Below are positions 19,168 through 27,736 of a stretch of DNA of 64,000 nt, piece by piece. Below the pieces are notes generated by a model. It ran no database searches. It was not told where the DNA came from and was given only the letters and a program-made list of their open reading frames with translations. Source of the DNA: an uncultured beta proteobacterium (GTDB taxonomy: Bacteria; Pseudomonadota; Gammaproteobacteria; Burkholderiales; Burkholderiaceae_C); NCBI GenBank assembly GCA_903822205.1, contig CAIJOK010000044.1, positions 1 through 64,000 on the forward strand. The letters are read 5' to 3'. Within the stretch, counting starts at the first letter, position 1. The number at the start of each line of letters is the position of its first letter. The position numbers and the translations under genes are program-made.

Positions 19168-19932
19168 GTGGATTTTTTGACACCTATTGGCGTTTTTGTG
19201 GCGGCGATGTCCGTTATAGGCGGTTTTTGGCTGGAGGGCGGGCACGTTGCCGTGCTGTTTCAATGGCAATCGGCCTGCATCGTCATCGGCGGAACGCTGG
19301 GAGCGGTCATGATTCAAAACTCCTGGGCGCGTTTTGCCGACGGCATCAGGCTGCTGGTCTGGGTGTTTTCAACCCCCACACCGGTGGACAGCACACATCT
19401 GTCCAACCTCTTGGCATGGGGCAAACAGGCCAAGCGGGGCGGCATGTTGGCACTGGAGTCCGTCAATACCGACGAAGTGGGTGACTTTGCCGCACGGGGC
19501 CTGCAACTGTTGGCCAATGGTGTTGCCACAGCGGTGATCGACGATGCCCTGCGACGTGAGCTGGATGCTTACGAGCGCAACCAGCTTGCCGCCGCCAAAA
19601 TCTGGCAACAAGCGGGTGGCTATTCGCCCACCTTTGGCATTGTGGGTGCCGTATTGGGGTTGATCCACATCACCGGCAATATTTCCAATCCTGCCGAGCT
19701 GGGCAAGGGTATTTCGATCGCCTTTGTTGCAACGCTTTATGGCGTGGGTATGGCCAACGTCATCTTTTTGCCGGTTTATGGCAAGATAAAAAGCCTGGTC
19801 GAGAACGAGCTTCGCTACCGCAAGCTGTATCTGGACGGCATTTTGGCCATTGCCCGCAAAGAGTCCCCAGGCACCATTGAGACCCGATTGCTGGGCGACA
19901 TCCGCCAAAGCGCCAGCGACAAACTGGTTTGA
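19168..19932 (+). CDS. motC: Flagellar stator protein of the MotA/MotC/PomA type
   Basis: A 254-residue four-helix stator subunit that conducts ions with its MotB-type partner. The start is GTG at 19168 with a good ribosome site GAGAAGAAG. Visible features are an N-terminal hydrophobic helix, the loop with helix 2 (CIVIGGTLGAVMIQ), the cytoplasmic loop carrying LRRELDAYERNQ, and the paired helices 3/4 (SPTFGIVGAVLGLIHITGNI and IAFVATLYGVGMANVIFLPV). The length and loop are like Pseudomonas MotC and Vibrio PomA rather than E. coli MotA (295 aa). It is followed after 34 bases by the MotB-type gene. Confidence 0.88.
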   Translation: MDFLTPIGVFVAAMSVIGGFWLEGGHVAVLFQWQSACIVIGGTLGAVMIQNSWARFADGIRLLVWVFSTPTPVDSTHLSNLLAWGKQAKRGGMLALESVNTDEVGDFAARGLQLLANGVATAVIDDALRRELDAYERNQLAAAKIWQQAGGYSPTFGIVGAVLGLIHITGNISNPAELGKGISIAFVATLYGVGMANVIFLPVYGKIKSLVENELRYRKLYLDGILAIARKESPGTIETRLLGDIRQSASDKLV

Positions 19933-19966
19933 TAAACGGGTTTAAGAAACGGGTTGGATACCGAAC

Positions 19967-20737
19967 ATGGCGACAGGCACACGCTGCCCCCCGGACACTT
20001 TGCCACCTGCGGCCAGTCCCTCTGCCCCGACAGCGGAGAATGCGGAGAGTACTGAGAACACGGAGTTGGAATCTGTCGCCTGGAAGCCCAAGGCCGACGC
20101 GCAAGAAGACGAACAGCATGAACGCTGGCTGCTGTCTTATGCCGATTTCATTACCTTGCTGATGGTGCTGTTCATGATGCTGTACGCGCTGCAACTGGTG
20201 CGCAACAATGACTTGGCATCGCTGACCGACAAGCTGCAAAACGAAAAACCAGCGACCAGCCCAGTCCGTCCACCCGTTCATCCCGCCCTACAGCCGTCCA
20301 TCCAGCACACCGCAATCCTCACACGCCTGCAAACCCTCAACCGTGATGGACAAATCTACGTTACCGAGCGCCTGCGGGGAGTTGAAATTGACCTGAAATC
20401 GAGCCTGCTGTTTGCGTCCGGTGATGCCCAGGTGCTTCCTGCATCCCGCGCTGCACTGGTCAAAATTGCAGCAGTGCTGCGCGACTATCCTGACAACGAC
20501 GTGATGGTGGAGGGCCACACCGATGCTTTGAACATTACAACCGGCAAATTTGCCTCCAATTGGGAGCTTTCGGCGGCACGGGCCGCAGCAGTGGTGCGGC
20601 GTTTGGTTGATCTGGGCGTATCACCGGCGCGATTGGTGGCCTTGGGGCGGGCCAACAACGTGCCGGCTGCGTTGGGCGATACGCCTGAGGACATGGCCAA
20701 AAACCGGCGTGTGACCATCTTTGTCGGAGTTGAATAA
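19967..20737 (+). CDS. motD: Flagellar stator protein of the MotB/MotD type
   Basis: A 256-residue protein with a cytoplasmic N-terminal tail of about 50 residues, one membrane helix WLLSYADFITLLMVLFMMLY containing the ion-binding aspartate (YAD), and a C-terminal OmpA-like peptidoglycan-binding domain (VMVEGHTDALNI, then NWELSAARAAAVVRRLVDLG and NRRVTIFV). It anchors the stator to the cell wall. The tail is rich in Ala, Pro, Glu and Thr and unusually long. Together with the preceding gene it forms a second-type stator pair; a MotA/MotB pair may exist elsewhere. Confidence 0.88.
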   Translation: MATGTRCPPDTLPPAASPSAPTAENAESTENTELESVAWKPKADAQEDEQHERWLLSYADFITLLMVLFMMLYALQLVRNNDLASLTDKLQNEKPATSPVRPPVHPALQPSIQHTAILTRLQTLNRDGQIYVTERLRGVEIDLKSSLLFASGDAQVLPASRAALVKIAAVLRDYPDNDVMVEGHTDALNITTGKFASNWELSAARAAAVVRRLVDLGVSPARLVALGRANNVPAALGDTPEDMAKNRRVTIFVGVE

Positions 20738-20850
20738 GAGAGAAACATTAAGTTATCTACGATATAAATTTTGGCTAACAGGCGGATTAGCACGATATAA
20801 AAGCATAGAGTGCTATTGTTATTGAATTTATTACGTATAAAACTTATATT

Positions 20851-22002
20851 TTATTTTCCGATCAGCGACTGGCGCACCAACGTCATCAACCTGTTTTGGA
20901 TTTGCTCGGCTTGCAGTGCATCCACCTCTTGCACCTTGGCACATGCATCACGCAGCTCGGCCTGTTTGGCTTTGGACAGCGCACTGTTGATCTTGCCCTG
21001 CACGGCCTCACTGCCATAGACCTGAAGCAGTGTGGCGATCTCATGTATTTCAAACTGATTGACCACCTCAAACAAAGTGATCTGATCCACGCCATACAAG
21101 TCTTCGATGCCCGACATGTCATTGGATTTTTTGGGTGCGCGCTGCGCAAAATAATCGCGGCCTTTGGACTCAAACCAGCGCAGTACCGACGATTTTCGGA
21201 AGGCAAACATTTCGTCTGACAACTCATCTGTGGCCAGTTTGGACATCAGCAGTTTGCGGTCCACGCCGACGAGTTGGGCCAGTTCATTGGCATCGATCAA
21301 CTCCACATCGCTTCGCAGTAAATCGTTGATGCCCTGCGCCGTGGTCTCGGGCAGTTTCATGGCGCGATCAACAATATCAAAAGCAGCATAATAAACCTCG
21401 TTGGCATTGTCCCGGCCTGCTTCCATGCGGATCAAATGCAGAGATTCCATGAATTTAAGAATGGTGCGGCTGCGCTTTTCAGAATTGCCAAACAAATCAC
21501 GTGACTTGTCAATGACCCGCTTCAAGGGGACGCACGATATGGCGGTTTTGTCATCCTTGCGCAACTCAAACTGGCTTTGTCCCGACATGAGCTCAAGCAG
21601 TTGGGCATAAGACACCAGCACAGTTTGCCCTGTGGCTTGCAGGGCCACCCTATTGACCATGGATTTGACACGACCGATCAAGGACTTGACGATGTGACGG
21701 ATCAACGGGGGAGAGCTTTCGATATTGCTCCGCAAGTATTCTTGGTCCACCATGTACAGCTCGCAATACGACAGGGCTTTGGCGCTGGCGCTGCGTGGCT
21801 CTGTGGTGATCAGCGCCATTTCACCAAAACATGCGCCAGGGCCGAGCTTGGACAAGATGATCCGCTTGTCGTCGCGGACAACAAAAATCTCAACTTGACC
21901 CTCCTTGATCAGGTACATGCAGGGTGCGCCTTTGAGACCCTCCGAGAAAATAATCTCTCCAGCAAAAGCCTTTTTTATTTGTTTGTTTGTATTTTGATTC
22001 AT
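20851..22002 (-). CDS. Cyclic-nucleotide-binding-domain protein with unknown helical output
   Basis: A 383-residue protein. Residues 10-130 are a cNMP-binding fold of the Crp/EPAC type (YLIKEGQVEIFVV, then GPGACFGEMALITTEPRSAS, the phosphate-binding cassette with the conserved Arg). No helix-turn-helix of Crp is visible. The remaining 250 residues are predicted helical; the last 80, from LYGVDQITLFEVVNQFEI, loosely recall the helical repeats of FliG but I cannot prove this. It is convergent with the MotD-type gene. The frame is open to 22128, but the cNMP domain normally begins near the N-terminus, so ATG 22002 is preferred. It may link a nucleotide signal to motility (inference). Confidence 0.65.
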   Translation of the reverse strand: MNQNTNKQIKKAFAGEIIFSEGLKGAPCMYLIKEGQVEIFVVRDDKRIILSKLGPGACFGEMALITTEPRSASAKALSYCELYMVDQEYLRSNIESSPPLIRHIVKSLIGRVKSMVNRVALQATGQTVLVSYAQLLELMSGQSQFELRKDDKTAISCVPLKRVIDKSRDLFGNSEKRSRTILKFMESLHLIRMEAGRDNANEVYYAAFDIVDRAMKLPETTAQGINDLLRSDVELIDANELAQLVGVDRKLLMSKLATDELSDEMFAFRKSSVLRWFESKGRDYFAQRAPKKSNDMSGIEDLYGVDQITLFEVVNQFEIHEIATLLQVYGSEAVQGKINSALSKAKQAELRDACAKVQEVDALQAEQIQNRLMTLVRQSLIGK

Positions 22003-22152
22003 GATAAAAAAAGGGCCGGATGACGACCGTTTAACGCATGGATCGTCAGTTTTTGGGGGAGCTTTGTGCATGAAGGGCATCATGCCAGTGAGGCACAGCC
22101 CACAGTCGGGCAGCCCGAACAGGGCCACCCGCCGAACACCAGCAAGGACGGC

Positions 22153-22815
22153 CTAGCCCTTGCCTGGGCGACCGGTTTTGATGGCGGGCACCAGATTTAA
22201 CGCAGCGACAAAAGCCGTATCAGGCAAAGCCGCCAAGGCCTTGATGCCAGCGCGGATCAACCCGCTCTTTTTAACGGGTTGTGCCAGACTGACTGCGCGT
22301 TGTTTCAGCTCAGCGAGCACCGCAAATTCGGCTTTTGGAAGGGTAAAACTGTCACTGACCAGTTGGTTCTTTTTAACCTTGACAGGTTTAATCGGTTTGC
22401 CAGCTTTAGCCAATGACTGCGTGTGCAAGGCCAATTGCAGCACAGTGGTGTCCACGCTTGACGGGATGCCTGTGGCCACATTTTGGACGGTGTCTGCCGC
22501 TGACCGTCGGGTTTTGCGCGGTGCTTTGGCCACAGACCGTGTGCTGGTTTTGGTGGGCACACTGCCGGCATCCGTTGCATCAGGATCGACCTGGGTCAAG
22601 CGCTTAACCCTGGGCCGCATCACCCGCCGCGCCCTGGGGGCCGCAGTGTTTGGAGCCGTCGTGCCCGCAGCAGCCGTGGCCTCTGGCTCTGTGGATGCAG
22701 AGGCTGTCGTTGTAGCTGTTGCCACAGAGGTGTCTGTGGCTTGATCTGGCGGTGTTGTGTCAGGGGCAACAGGGGGCAGACCAGAGTGTTCTGCGTTTGT
22801 GTTGACGTTTGTCAT
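22153..22815 (-). CDS. Hypothetical protein with ribbon-helix-helix-like C-terminus
   Basis: A 220-residue protein. The first 90 residues are low complexity (Thr, Ala, Pro, Glu), followed by a basic stretch RARRVMRPRVKRL and another Lys/Arg-rich part. The C-terminal 70 residues are well ordered: a strand VSDSFTLP, a helix AEFAVLAELKQRAVSLAQ, the turn PVKKSGLIRAGIKALAAL, and the tail AIKTGRPGKG. This is the pattern of a ribbon-helix-helix DNA-binding fold, and similar C-termini occur in unnamed Burkholderiales proteins. It could be a nucleoid-associated or regulatory protein. Function unknown. Confidence 0.6.
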   Translation of the reverse strand: MTNVNTNAEHSGLPPVAPDTTPPDQATDTSVATATTTASASTEPEATAAAGTTAPNTAAPRARRVMRPRVKRLTQVDPDATDAGSVPTKTSTRSVAKAPRKTRRSAADTVQNVATGIPSSVDTTVLQLALHTQSLAKAGKPIKPVKVKKNQLVSDSFTLPKAEFAVLAELKQRAVSLAQPVKKSGLIRAGIKALAALPDTAFVAALNLVPAIKTGRPGKG

Positions 22816-23002
22816 GGGTGAATTCCTTGTAAAAATAACGGGACAAACAGTTTATATCGTTTTATGCGCACTGCGCTGATCATCTTGCCACGAATCACAT
22901 GGGTTTCCAAATTTGACAACACCAGATGCTGCACGCATTGACCGCGCTGATCATCACCACTGATGCAGCACAAACACCGTTTTGAACACCCCATGTTGGC
23001 TT

Positions 23003-24912
23003 TTGACTTCGTGCTGTCACAAACATTTTTTAATCTGGCATGGTCTTCACAACCAGGGCCATCACCATGTCAGATCAAACCATTCTCGACCCTACATTCG
23101 ACCACCCCATCCACCCCATCCACGTCAGGTCTATCCCACACGGCCTGTATTCTCAGTCTGTGCGACACGGCAAGGGGCCATTGGCGGGGCTGATTCGTCG
23201 CCATGCACTGCATCCGGTCTATCAGCCCATTGTGTCGCTGGCCGATGGCGGCATTCATGCGCACGAGGCCCTGATTCGCGGGCCGCAAAACACGCCCTTT
23301 CATACGCCCGATGTCTTGCTGGAAGCTGCCGAAATCGAACATTTGAACTTTGAGTTTGAAAGTTATTGCGCCAGTGCCGCCATGATCCGCTGGAGTGAAC
23401 AGGGTGAGTCCGGACGACTGTTTGTCAACATCAGCGCAGAGGTTCTGGTTCAGGTTTTAAGGCAATGCGGCCCGGCTGTGCTATTGCATGATTTTGGTGT
23501 TTTGCCGCGTAGGCTGGTGCTTGAGATCACCGAGTACGAGCGTGTGTCAGACATGGACTATCTGGCGCGTATTGTGGGGGACATTCGCGCAGCCGGTGTG
23601 TCTTTTGCGCTGGATGACTTTGGCGATGGCCGGTCCAGCCTGCGCTTGTGGTCACAACTCAAGCCCGAATACGTGAAGATCGACAAATACTTTACCCGTG
23701 ACATCAGTCAGTGTGCGAACAAGCTCAAAACACTCCAGGCGCTGCAACAGATCGCGATAATTTTTAATTCTGCGCTGGTTGCAGAGGGCATCGAAAACGA
23801 AGCCGACTTGCGGGTTTTGCGCGATCTTGGCATCGCGTACGGCCAGGGCTTTTTCTTGGGGCGGCCCGCGCCCCATCCACGGCAACAGATCTATCCACAG
23901 GCACAAGCGGTCATCAGCGATGGACGTGTGTCGGTCTTTCCGGAACTGCGCCGAGCTTGCAATGCCGGTGCGCTCAATCGTTTCACCGTCATAGAGGCCC
24001 CTGCGATCGGCCTGACCACCACCAATGAAGAATTGGCTGATTTGTTTATCAACCATCCTGGGCTACATGCTGCGGCCATGCTGGACGATGCCTGCCCTGT
24101 CGGGATCATCAACAAGTCACAATTCATGAATGAATTCAGCAAGTTGTATTACCGCGAGATTTGTGGCCGCAAGCCCTGTTTGATGCACGCCAATTTGTCT
24201 CCACGCCTGATCGAACTCCAGCACAATGTCGATGACTTGGTGGGTATCCTGACATCTGATGACCAGCGTTATCTGACAGACGGTTTTATCGTGACCGACA
24301 ACGGACGCTACGTGGGGCTGGGCACCGGTGACCAACTGGTCAAATCAGTGACTGAAACCCGCATTGAGGCCGCACGCCACGCCAACCCCTTGACGTTTTT
24401 GCCCGGCAATATTCCGATCAGCCAGCACATTGAGCGGCTCTTGAACAAGCACGCCGAGTTTGTCGCCTGTTACGCAGACCTGAACAATTTCAAGCCCTTC
24501 AATGACCAATACGGTTACTGGCGCGGTGACGAGATGATCCGGCTGCTGGCCAGTATCTGCGTGGCGCATTGTGATCCGCAGCGGGATTTTGTAGGGCACG
24601 TGGGCGGTGACGACTTTATTTTGCTGTACCAAAGTGCCAACTGGCACATCCAATGCCGGCAGATCATCGACAAGTTTGCCCAGCATGCACGAACACTGTT
24701 TGACGAGTCTGCGCGATTGGCCGGTGGTATTTCAGCCGAAGACCGCCATGGGGTTGCACGGTTCTTTCCGCTGACCACGTTGTCGATCGGGGCCGTCACA
24801 ATCACACGCCACGCCCTTGCATCTGCCGAGCAGGTGGCCTCTTGGGCCGCAAACGCCAAACATGGTGCCAAGGCCTGTGATGATGGTCTGTTTGTGCAGG
24901 ATATGCAAGGCC
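23003..24912 (+). repeat. Duplicated segment, copy A (EAL-CBS-GGDEF gene with its leader)
   Basis: From TTGACTTCGTGCTGTCACAA at 23003 the sequence is nearly the same as that from 27737 on, through about 64 bases of leader and almost the entire coding region. Similarity fades after GATGGTCTGTTTGTGCAGGAT near 24902, shortly before the stop. The copies differ by scattered substitutions and a short in-frame length difference near codon 15, so they are recent paralogues. Confidence 0.85.
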
Positions 24913-24935
24913 TTGACAATCTGCTCAATCTGTGA
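23067..24935 (+). CDS. EAL-CBS-GGDEF c-di-GMP enzyme, copy A
   Basis: A 622-residue soluble protein. Residues 45-275 are an EAL phosphodiesterase domain with all catalytic motifs visible: EALIRG (67-72), FVNIS, LVLEITEYE, LDDFGDG, VKIDKYF, LVAEGIE and GQGFFLGRP. Residues 300-440 look like a pair of CBS modules (small-ligand sensors). Residues 445-610 are a GGDEF domain with the active loop GGDDF (513-517), a variant compatible with activity. So both making and breaking c-di-GMP are possible, gated by the CBS pair. ATG 23067 is preferred over 23040 because AGGG precedes it. A near copy lies at 27801. Confidence 0.88.
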   Translation: MSDQTILDPTFDHPIHPIHVRSIPHGLYSQSVRHGKGPLAGLIRRHALHPVYQPIVSLADGGIHAHEALIRGPQNTPFHTPDVLLEAAEIEHLNFEFESYCASAAMIRWSEQGESGRLFVNISAEVLVQVLRQCGPAVLLHDFGVLPRRLVLEITEYERVSDMDYLARIVGDIRAAGVSFALDDFGDGRSSLRLWSQLKPEYVKIDKYFTRDISQCANKLKTLQALQQIAIIFNSALVAEGIENEADLRVLRDLGIAYGQGFFLGRPAPHPRQQIYPQAQAVISDGRVSVFPELRRACNAGALNRFTVIEAPAIGLTTTNEELADLFINHPGLHAAAMLDDACPVGIINKSQFMNEFSKLYYREICGRKPCLMHANLSPRLIELQHNVDDLVGILTSDDQRYLTDGFIVTDNGRYVGLGTGDQLVKSVTETRIEAARHANPLTFLPGNIPISQHIERLLNKHAEFVACYADLNNFKPFNDQYGYWRGDEMIRLLASICVAHCDPQRDFVGHVGGDDFILLYQSANWHIQCRQIIDKFAQHARTLFDESARLAGGISAEDRHGVARFFPLTTLSIGAVTITRHALASAEQVASWAANAKHGAKACDDGLFVQDMQGLDNLLNL

Positions 24936-24990
24936 CGCAGCAATTTCGGGTGCTTCGCCATGAGTGGATTCAAAATTAAGGAAATTCAAT

Positions 24991-25881
24991 ATGAAATTTG
25001 GACTCGTAGCCCATCGATCGCACCGCATGGGCCCTGACTGCGCCTTGCTGCGCTGGGCAAAGCGTTGTGAGCCAGACCTGTTCGCGTTGAAACTCCAACT
25101 CCATGCAACTGGCGGTGCGCATGATGCTTTAGTGGTCAACAACTTGCTTGGCAGCCAAATCATCTCCATCGGTCATGGCCGTGATGGTGGGTTGATGCGT
25201 CTTGTTTCGCGTGCAGCAGGTGGATTGAAACCAGAAGATGCCATCGATGGCGTTTTCTTCTTCATTGATCCCATCAATCCAACATCGACCTATCCTGAAA
25301 CCCTGGCGCTCAAACGTCAATGTGTCATTCATGGAAAGCCATTTGTCGCCACCCTGGCCGGTGCAATCGAATGGGTAGGTGTGGAGATGGCCCTTGCCGG
25401 GCTTGTTTCGAGTTCAACTTCGACTTCGACTTCAGGGGGTGAAAAATTAGCACCCCTCGAATCCCAGGTGGTCGCACTGATCGCCCACGATGCTCTCAAA
25501 TCAGAGATGCTGGCGTTTGCAGTCGATTACTTTGACTTGTTATCGCGGTTCGGTGGCCGTGTGGCAACCGGTACCACGGGCAGCAAACTCAACGCGATGG
25601 CGTGGTCGATTGGATGGCCCATATCGCAGCCGTGGGTCACTTGCTACCAGAGCGGACCACTGGGAGGAGATGCGCAGATAGCAGAGTTGGTTTTGGACCG
25701 ACGGTGTCAAAAGGTTTTCTTCTTTGAAGATCCACACGTGGCAAGGCAACACGAAGCGGACATTCAGTTGTTGGATCGTGCTGTTTACAGTGCAGGGGAT
25801 GTCACCACCTGTTTCAACACACCCGCAATGACGCGACGTTGGGCGAAGGCCATGTCAAAACCAGGTTTTGATTTGCAATGA
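24991..25881 (+). CDS. Tandem methylglyoxal-synthase-like protein
   Basis: A 296-residue protein made of two methylglyoxal synthase (MgsA)-like domains; E. coli MgsA is about 150 residues and single-domain. The C-terminal copy (about residues 155-290) keeps the family motifs: LIAHDALKSEM, VATGTTGSKL, SGPLGGDAQIAELV with the catalytic Asp, FFFEDP and a following His. The N-terminal copy has FGLVAHRSHRM (the Asp after the His is Arg), a GHGRDGG loop instead of GPxGGD, and FFFIDPINPTSTYPETLAL, so it is probably non-catalytic. MgsA turns dihydroxyacetone phosphate into methylglyoxal and is inhibited by phosphate. ATG 24991 has an AAGGAAA ribosome site. A Ser/Thr run links the halves. Confidence 0.75.
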   Translation: MKFGLVAHRSHRMGPDCALLRWAKRCEPDLFALKLQLHATGGAHDALVVNNLLGSQIISIGHGRDGGLMRLVSRAAGGLKPEDAIDGVFFFIDPINPTSTYPETLALKRQCVIHGKPFVATLAGAIEWVGVEMALAGLVSSSTSTSTSGGEKLAPLESQVVALIAHDALKSEMLAFAVDYFDLLSRFGGRVATGTTGSKLNAMAWSIGWPISQPWVTCYQSGPLGGDAQIAELVLDRRCQKVFFFEDPHVARQHEADIQLLDRAVYSAGDVTTCFNTPAMTRRWAKAMSKPGFDLQ

Positions 25882-25931
25882 TCTTCAACCAACCCCGTGC
25901 ATGTGGCTTGTGAGATACGGCAAAGTTAGAG

Positions 25932-27521
25932 TTACCGCAAAGCGAGTGCCAGACCAGGCAACCTGAATTGGCTTGCCACGTCTCGCAGACCACCGGCCTG
26001 GTCTTGTAGGTTTTGCGCTGCAGCGGCAGATTCTTCAACCACCGCAGCATTTTGTTGAGCCATGTGATCAAGCTCATTCACGGCCCGGCTGATGCTTGAC
26101 ATGCTGCAACTCTGTGCATAGTTGCTTGCATGAATTTCACCGATCGCCATCGTCACGCTTTCTACTGAATCGACGATGGAACTCATGGCATTTTGTGCCT
26201 GGCTGACCTGGATGGTGCCTAGCCTCACCTTGTCGGCAGAGGCATCTATTAACGACTTGATCGCGTGGGCAGCCTGGGCTGACCGGTTGGACAGCGTGCG
26301 AACCTCGGCTGCCACCACGGCAAACCCCCTTCCCTGATCACCTGCGTGCGCTGCCTCGACGGCCGCATTGAGTGCCAGGATATTGGTTTGATGTGCAATG
26401 TTGTTGATCACCGAAGTGATTTCCACAATCTGGCGTGACGAAACGCTGATGTCATTCATGGTCAGCATCACCTCGGACATGATCGCGCTGCCACTGGCTG
26501 CCTTTAAATTGGCCGATTGCGCCAAGGTTTTGCCCCGTGTTGCAGCTTGCAGCGAAGTCGCCATGGTGGTGGCAATTTCTTCGATGGCTGAACCTGTCTG
26601 CTGCAAAAACGATGCAGTTATTTCAGTCCGGTTGGAAAAATCAAGGTTTCCAGCGGCAATTTGTGTCGCTCCTTCTGCCACATTGTGACTGGCACCCTGC
26701 ACCTGATCGACCAATGTATGCAAAGCACCCTGCATCCGGCCTAATGCTGCCAACAGCCGTCCGGCCTCATCGCGGTCATGTCCTTCAATGTGGGTCGTCA
26801 AATCCAGAGCGGCCACTTGATTGGCCGTGTTCACCGCTTGCTCAATGGGCCGTGTGATACTGCGAACCAGCCAGGTCGATAAAACAAGGCCCAGCAGCGC
26901 TGCACAAATGCTAAAAAGGATAAGCCCCCAGCGGGCGGTCAGGCTGGTATGGTTGATGTCCGTGACAGAGGCTTCAATTTTGGCCAGTTGGGCATCTCCC
27001 AATTGCACAACGGCAACCTGCAATTCCTGTGCAGCCGGTGTGAACTGGCTGGCATAGACCTTTTCGATGTTGGCCGTCACACCCCCATCGCGTGCCACCG
27101 TCAATGCCCGACATGCTTGCAAGAACCTGACATTGGCCTGCACCATGCGACTCAAAATAGTCTTGTCGTCAGGTGCGGTCAGCATTGCCTCCAACTTTTT
27201 GAGCGTGGCCTCTATCTGTAGAGATGTCTGATGGATTTCTGGTGTCAGTGCATCACCCACCTGGGGTTCGGAGCTTAAGGCAAAGGCTTTGGATCGTGCC
27301 ACGTTGACCAGAAGATGACGCTGCAATTCACCGGTGAGACGCTCTGTGGACATGACTTCATCCACCATGCGACCGGTTTGCACCGAGACACCGAACAATG
27401 ACCAAAATCCTATCGTTGATCCCAGCAGGGCGACTGCCAAAACAAGCGACATAACCACAGTTATCCGGCGCGAAAAAGAACCTACAGTCCAAGACCGATT
27501 AAATGAATTTGTTTTTGACAT
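25932..27521 (-). CDS. Transmembrane methyl-accepting chemotaxis protein
   Basis: A 529-residue classical receptor: membrane helix at about 20-42, a periplasmic four-helix-type sensor up to about 205, second helix near 206-228, HAMP, then the cytoplasmic bundle with the tip [20 protein letters not shown] and flanking methylation helices (glutamine/glutamate pairs such as [12 protein letters not shown]). The C-terminus (LPGLALALR) lacks a CheR-binding pentapeptide. The ligand is not evident from sequence. A strong PhoB-box-like repeat lies about 87 bases upstream, so it may respond to phosphate limitation. It is convergent with the tandem MGS gene. Confidence 0.92.
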   Translation of the reverse strand: MSKTNSFNRSWTVGSFSRRITVVMSLVLAVALLGSTIGFWSLFGVSVQTGRMVDEVMSTERLTGELQRHLLVNVARSKAFALSSEPQVGDALTPEIHQTSLQIEATLKKLEAMLTAPDDKTILSRMVQANVRFLQACRALTVARDGGVTANIEKVYASQFTPAAQELQVAVVQLGDAQLAKIEASVTDINHTSLTARWGLILFSICAALLGLVLSTWLVRSITRPIEQAVNTANQVAALDLTTHIEGHDRDEAGRLLAALGRMQGALHTLVDQVQGASHNVAEGATQIAAGNLDFSNRTEITASFLQQTGSAIEEIATTMATSLQAATRGKTLAQSANLKAASGSAIMSEVMLTMNDISVSSRQIVEITSVINNIAHQTNILALNAAVEAAHAGDQGRGFAVVAAEVRTLSNRSAQAAHAIKSLIDASADKVRLGTIQVSQAQNAMSSIVDSVESVTMAIGEIHASNYAQSCSMSSISRAVNELDHMAQQNAAVVEESAAAAQNLQDQAGGLRDVASQFRLPGLALALR

Positions 27522-27591
27522 GATGAATGCTCTTTCAAAAATGGTGACTTAACCGGCTAGACAAAATTGAAAACATGGTGAAGTCACGCGC

Positions 27592-27625
27592 ATTTTTGTC
27601 AATTCATGCGACAGTTTGATGACAG
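27592..27625 (-). promoter_or_regulatory. Pho-box-like promoter of the chemoreceptor
   Basis: Read on the minus strand, 27625-27608 is CTGTCATCAAACTGTCGC: two CTGTCAT-type heptamers spaced 11 bases apart, matching the PhoB consensus at 13 of 14 heptamer positions. A -10-like AAAAAT follows after exactly 10 bases (27597-27592), the usual PhoB layout. The receptor start is at 27521. Confidence 0.6.
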
Positions 27626-27736
27626 TCGTCACCCATCCATCAGCCATGAAGTCACTGGTTTTGTTGTTTCTGCCAAAAAATACAAAAGATATCCAACCAA
27701 CTGGCTCCAGTTGTTTGTCACACCAAATTCACGCTG

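Noticed and set aside
17788..19317. 509-codon minus-strand frame across cheZ and the DedA gene
   Set aside because: Very rich in His, Gln, Arg and Gly as expected of an antisense shadow; it spans two clear plus-strand genes.
22999..23066. Pho box before the EAL-CBS-GGDEF copies
   Set aside because: CTGTCAC is present at 23013 (and in the second copy) but the second heptamer 11 bases on is ATTTTTT, so only half a site exists.
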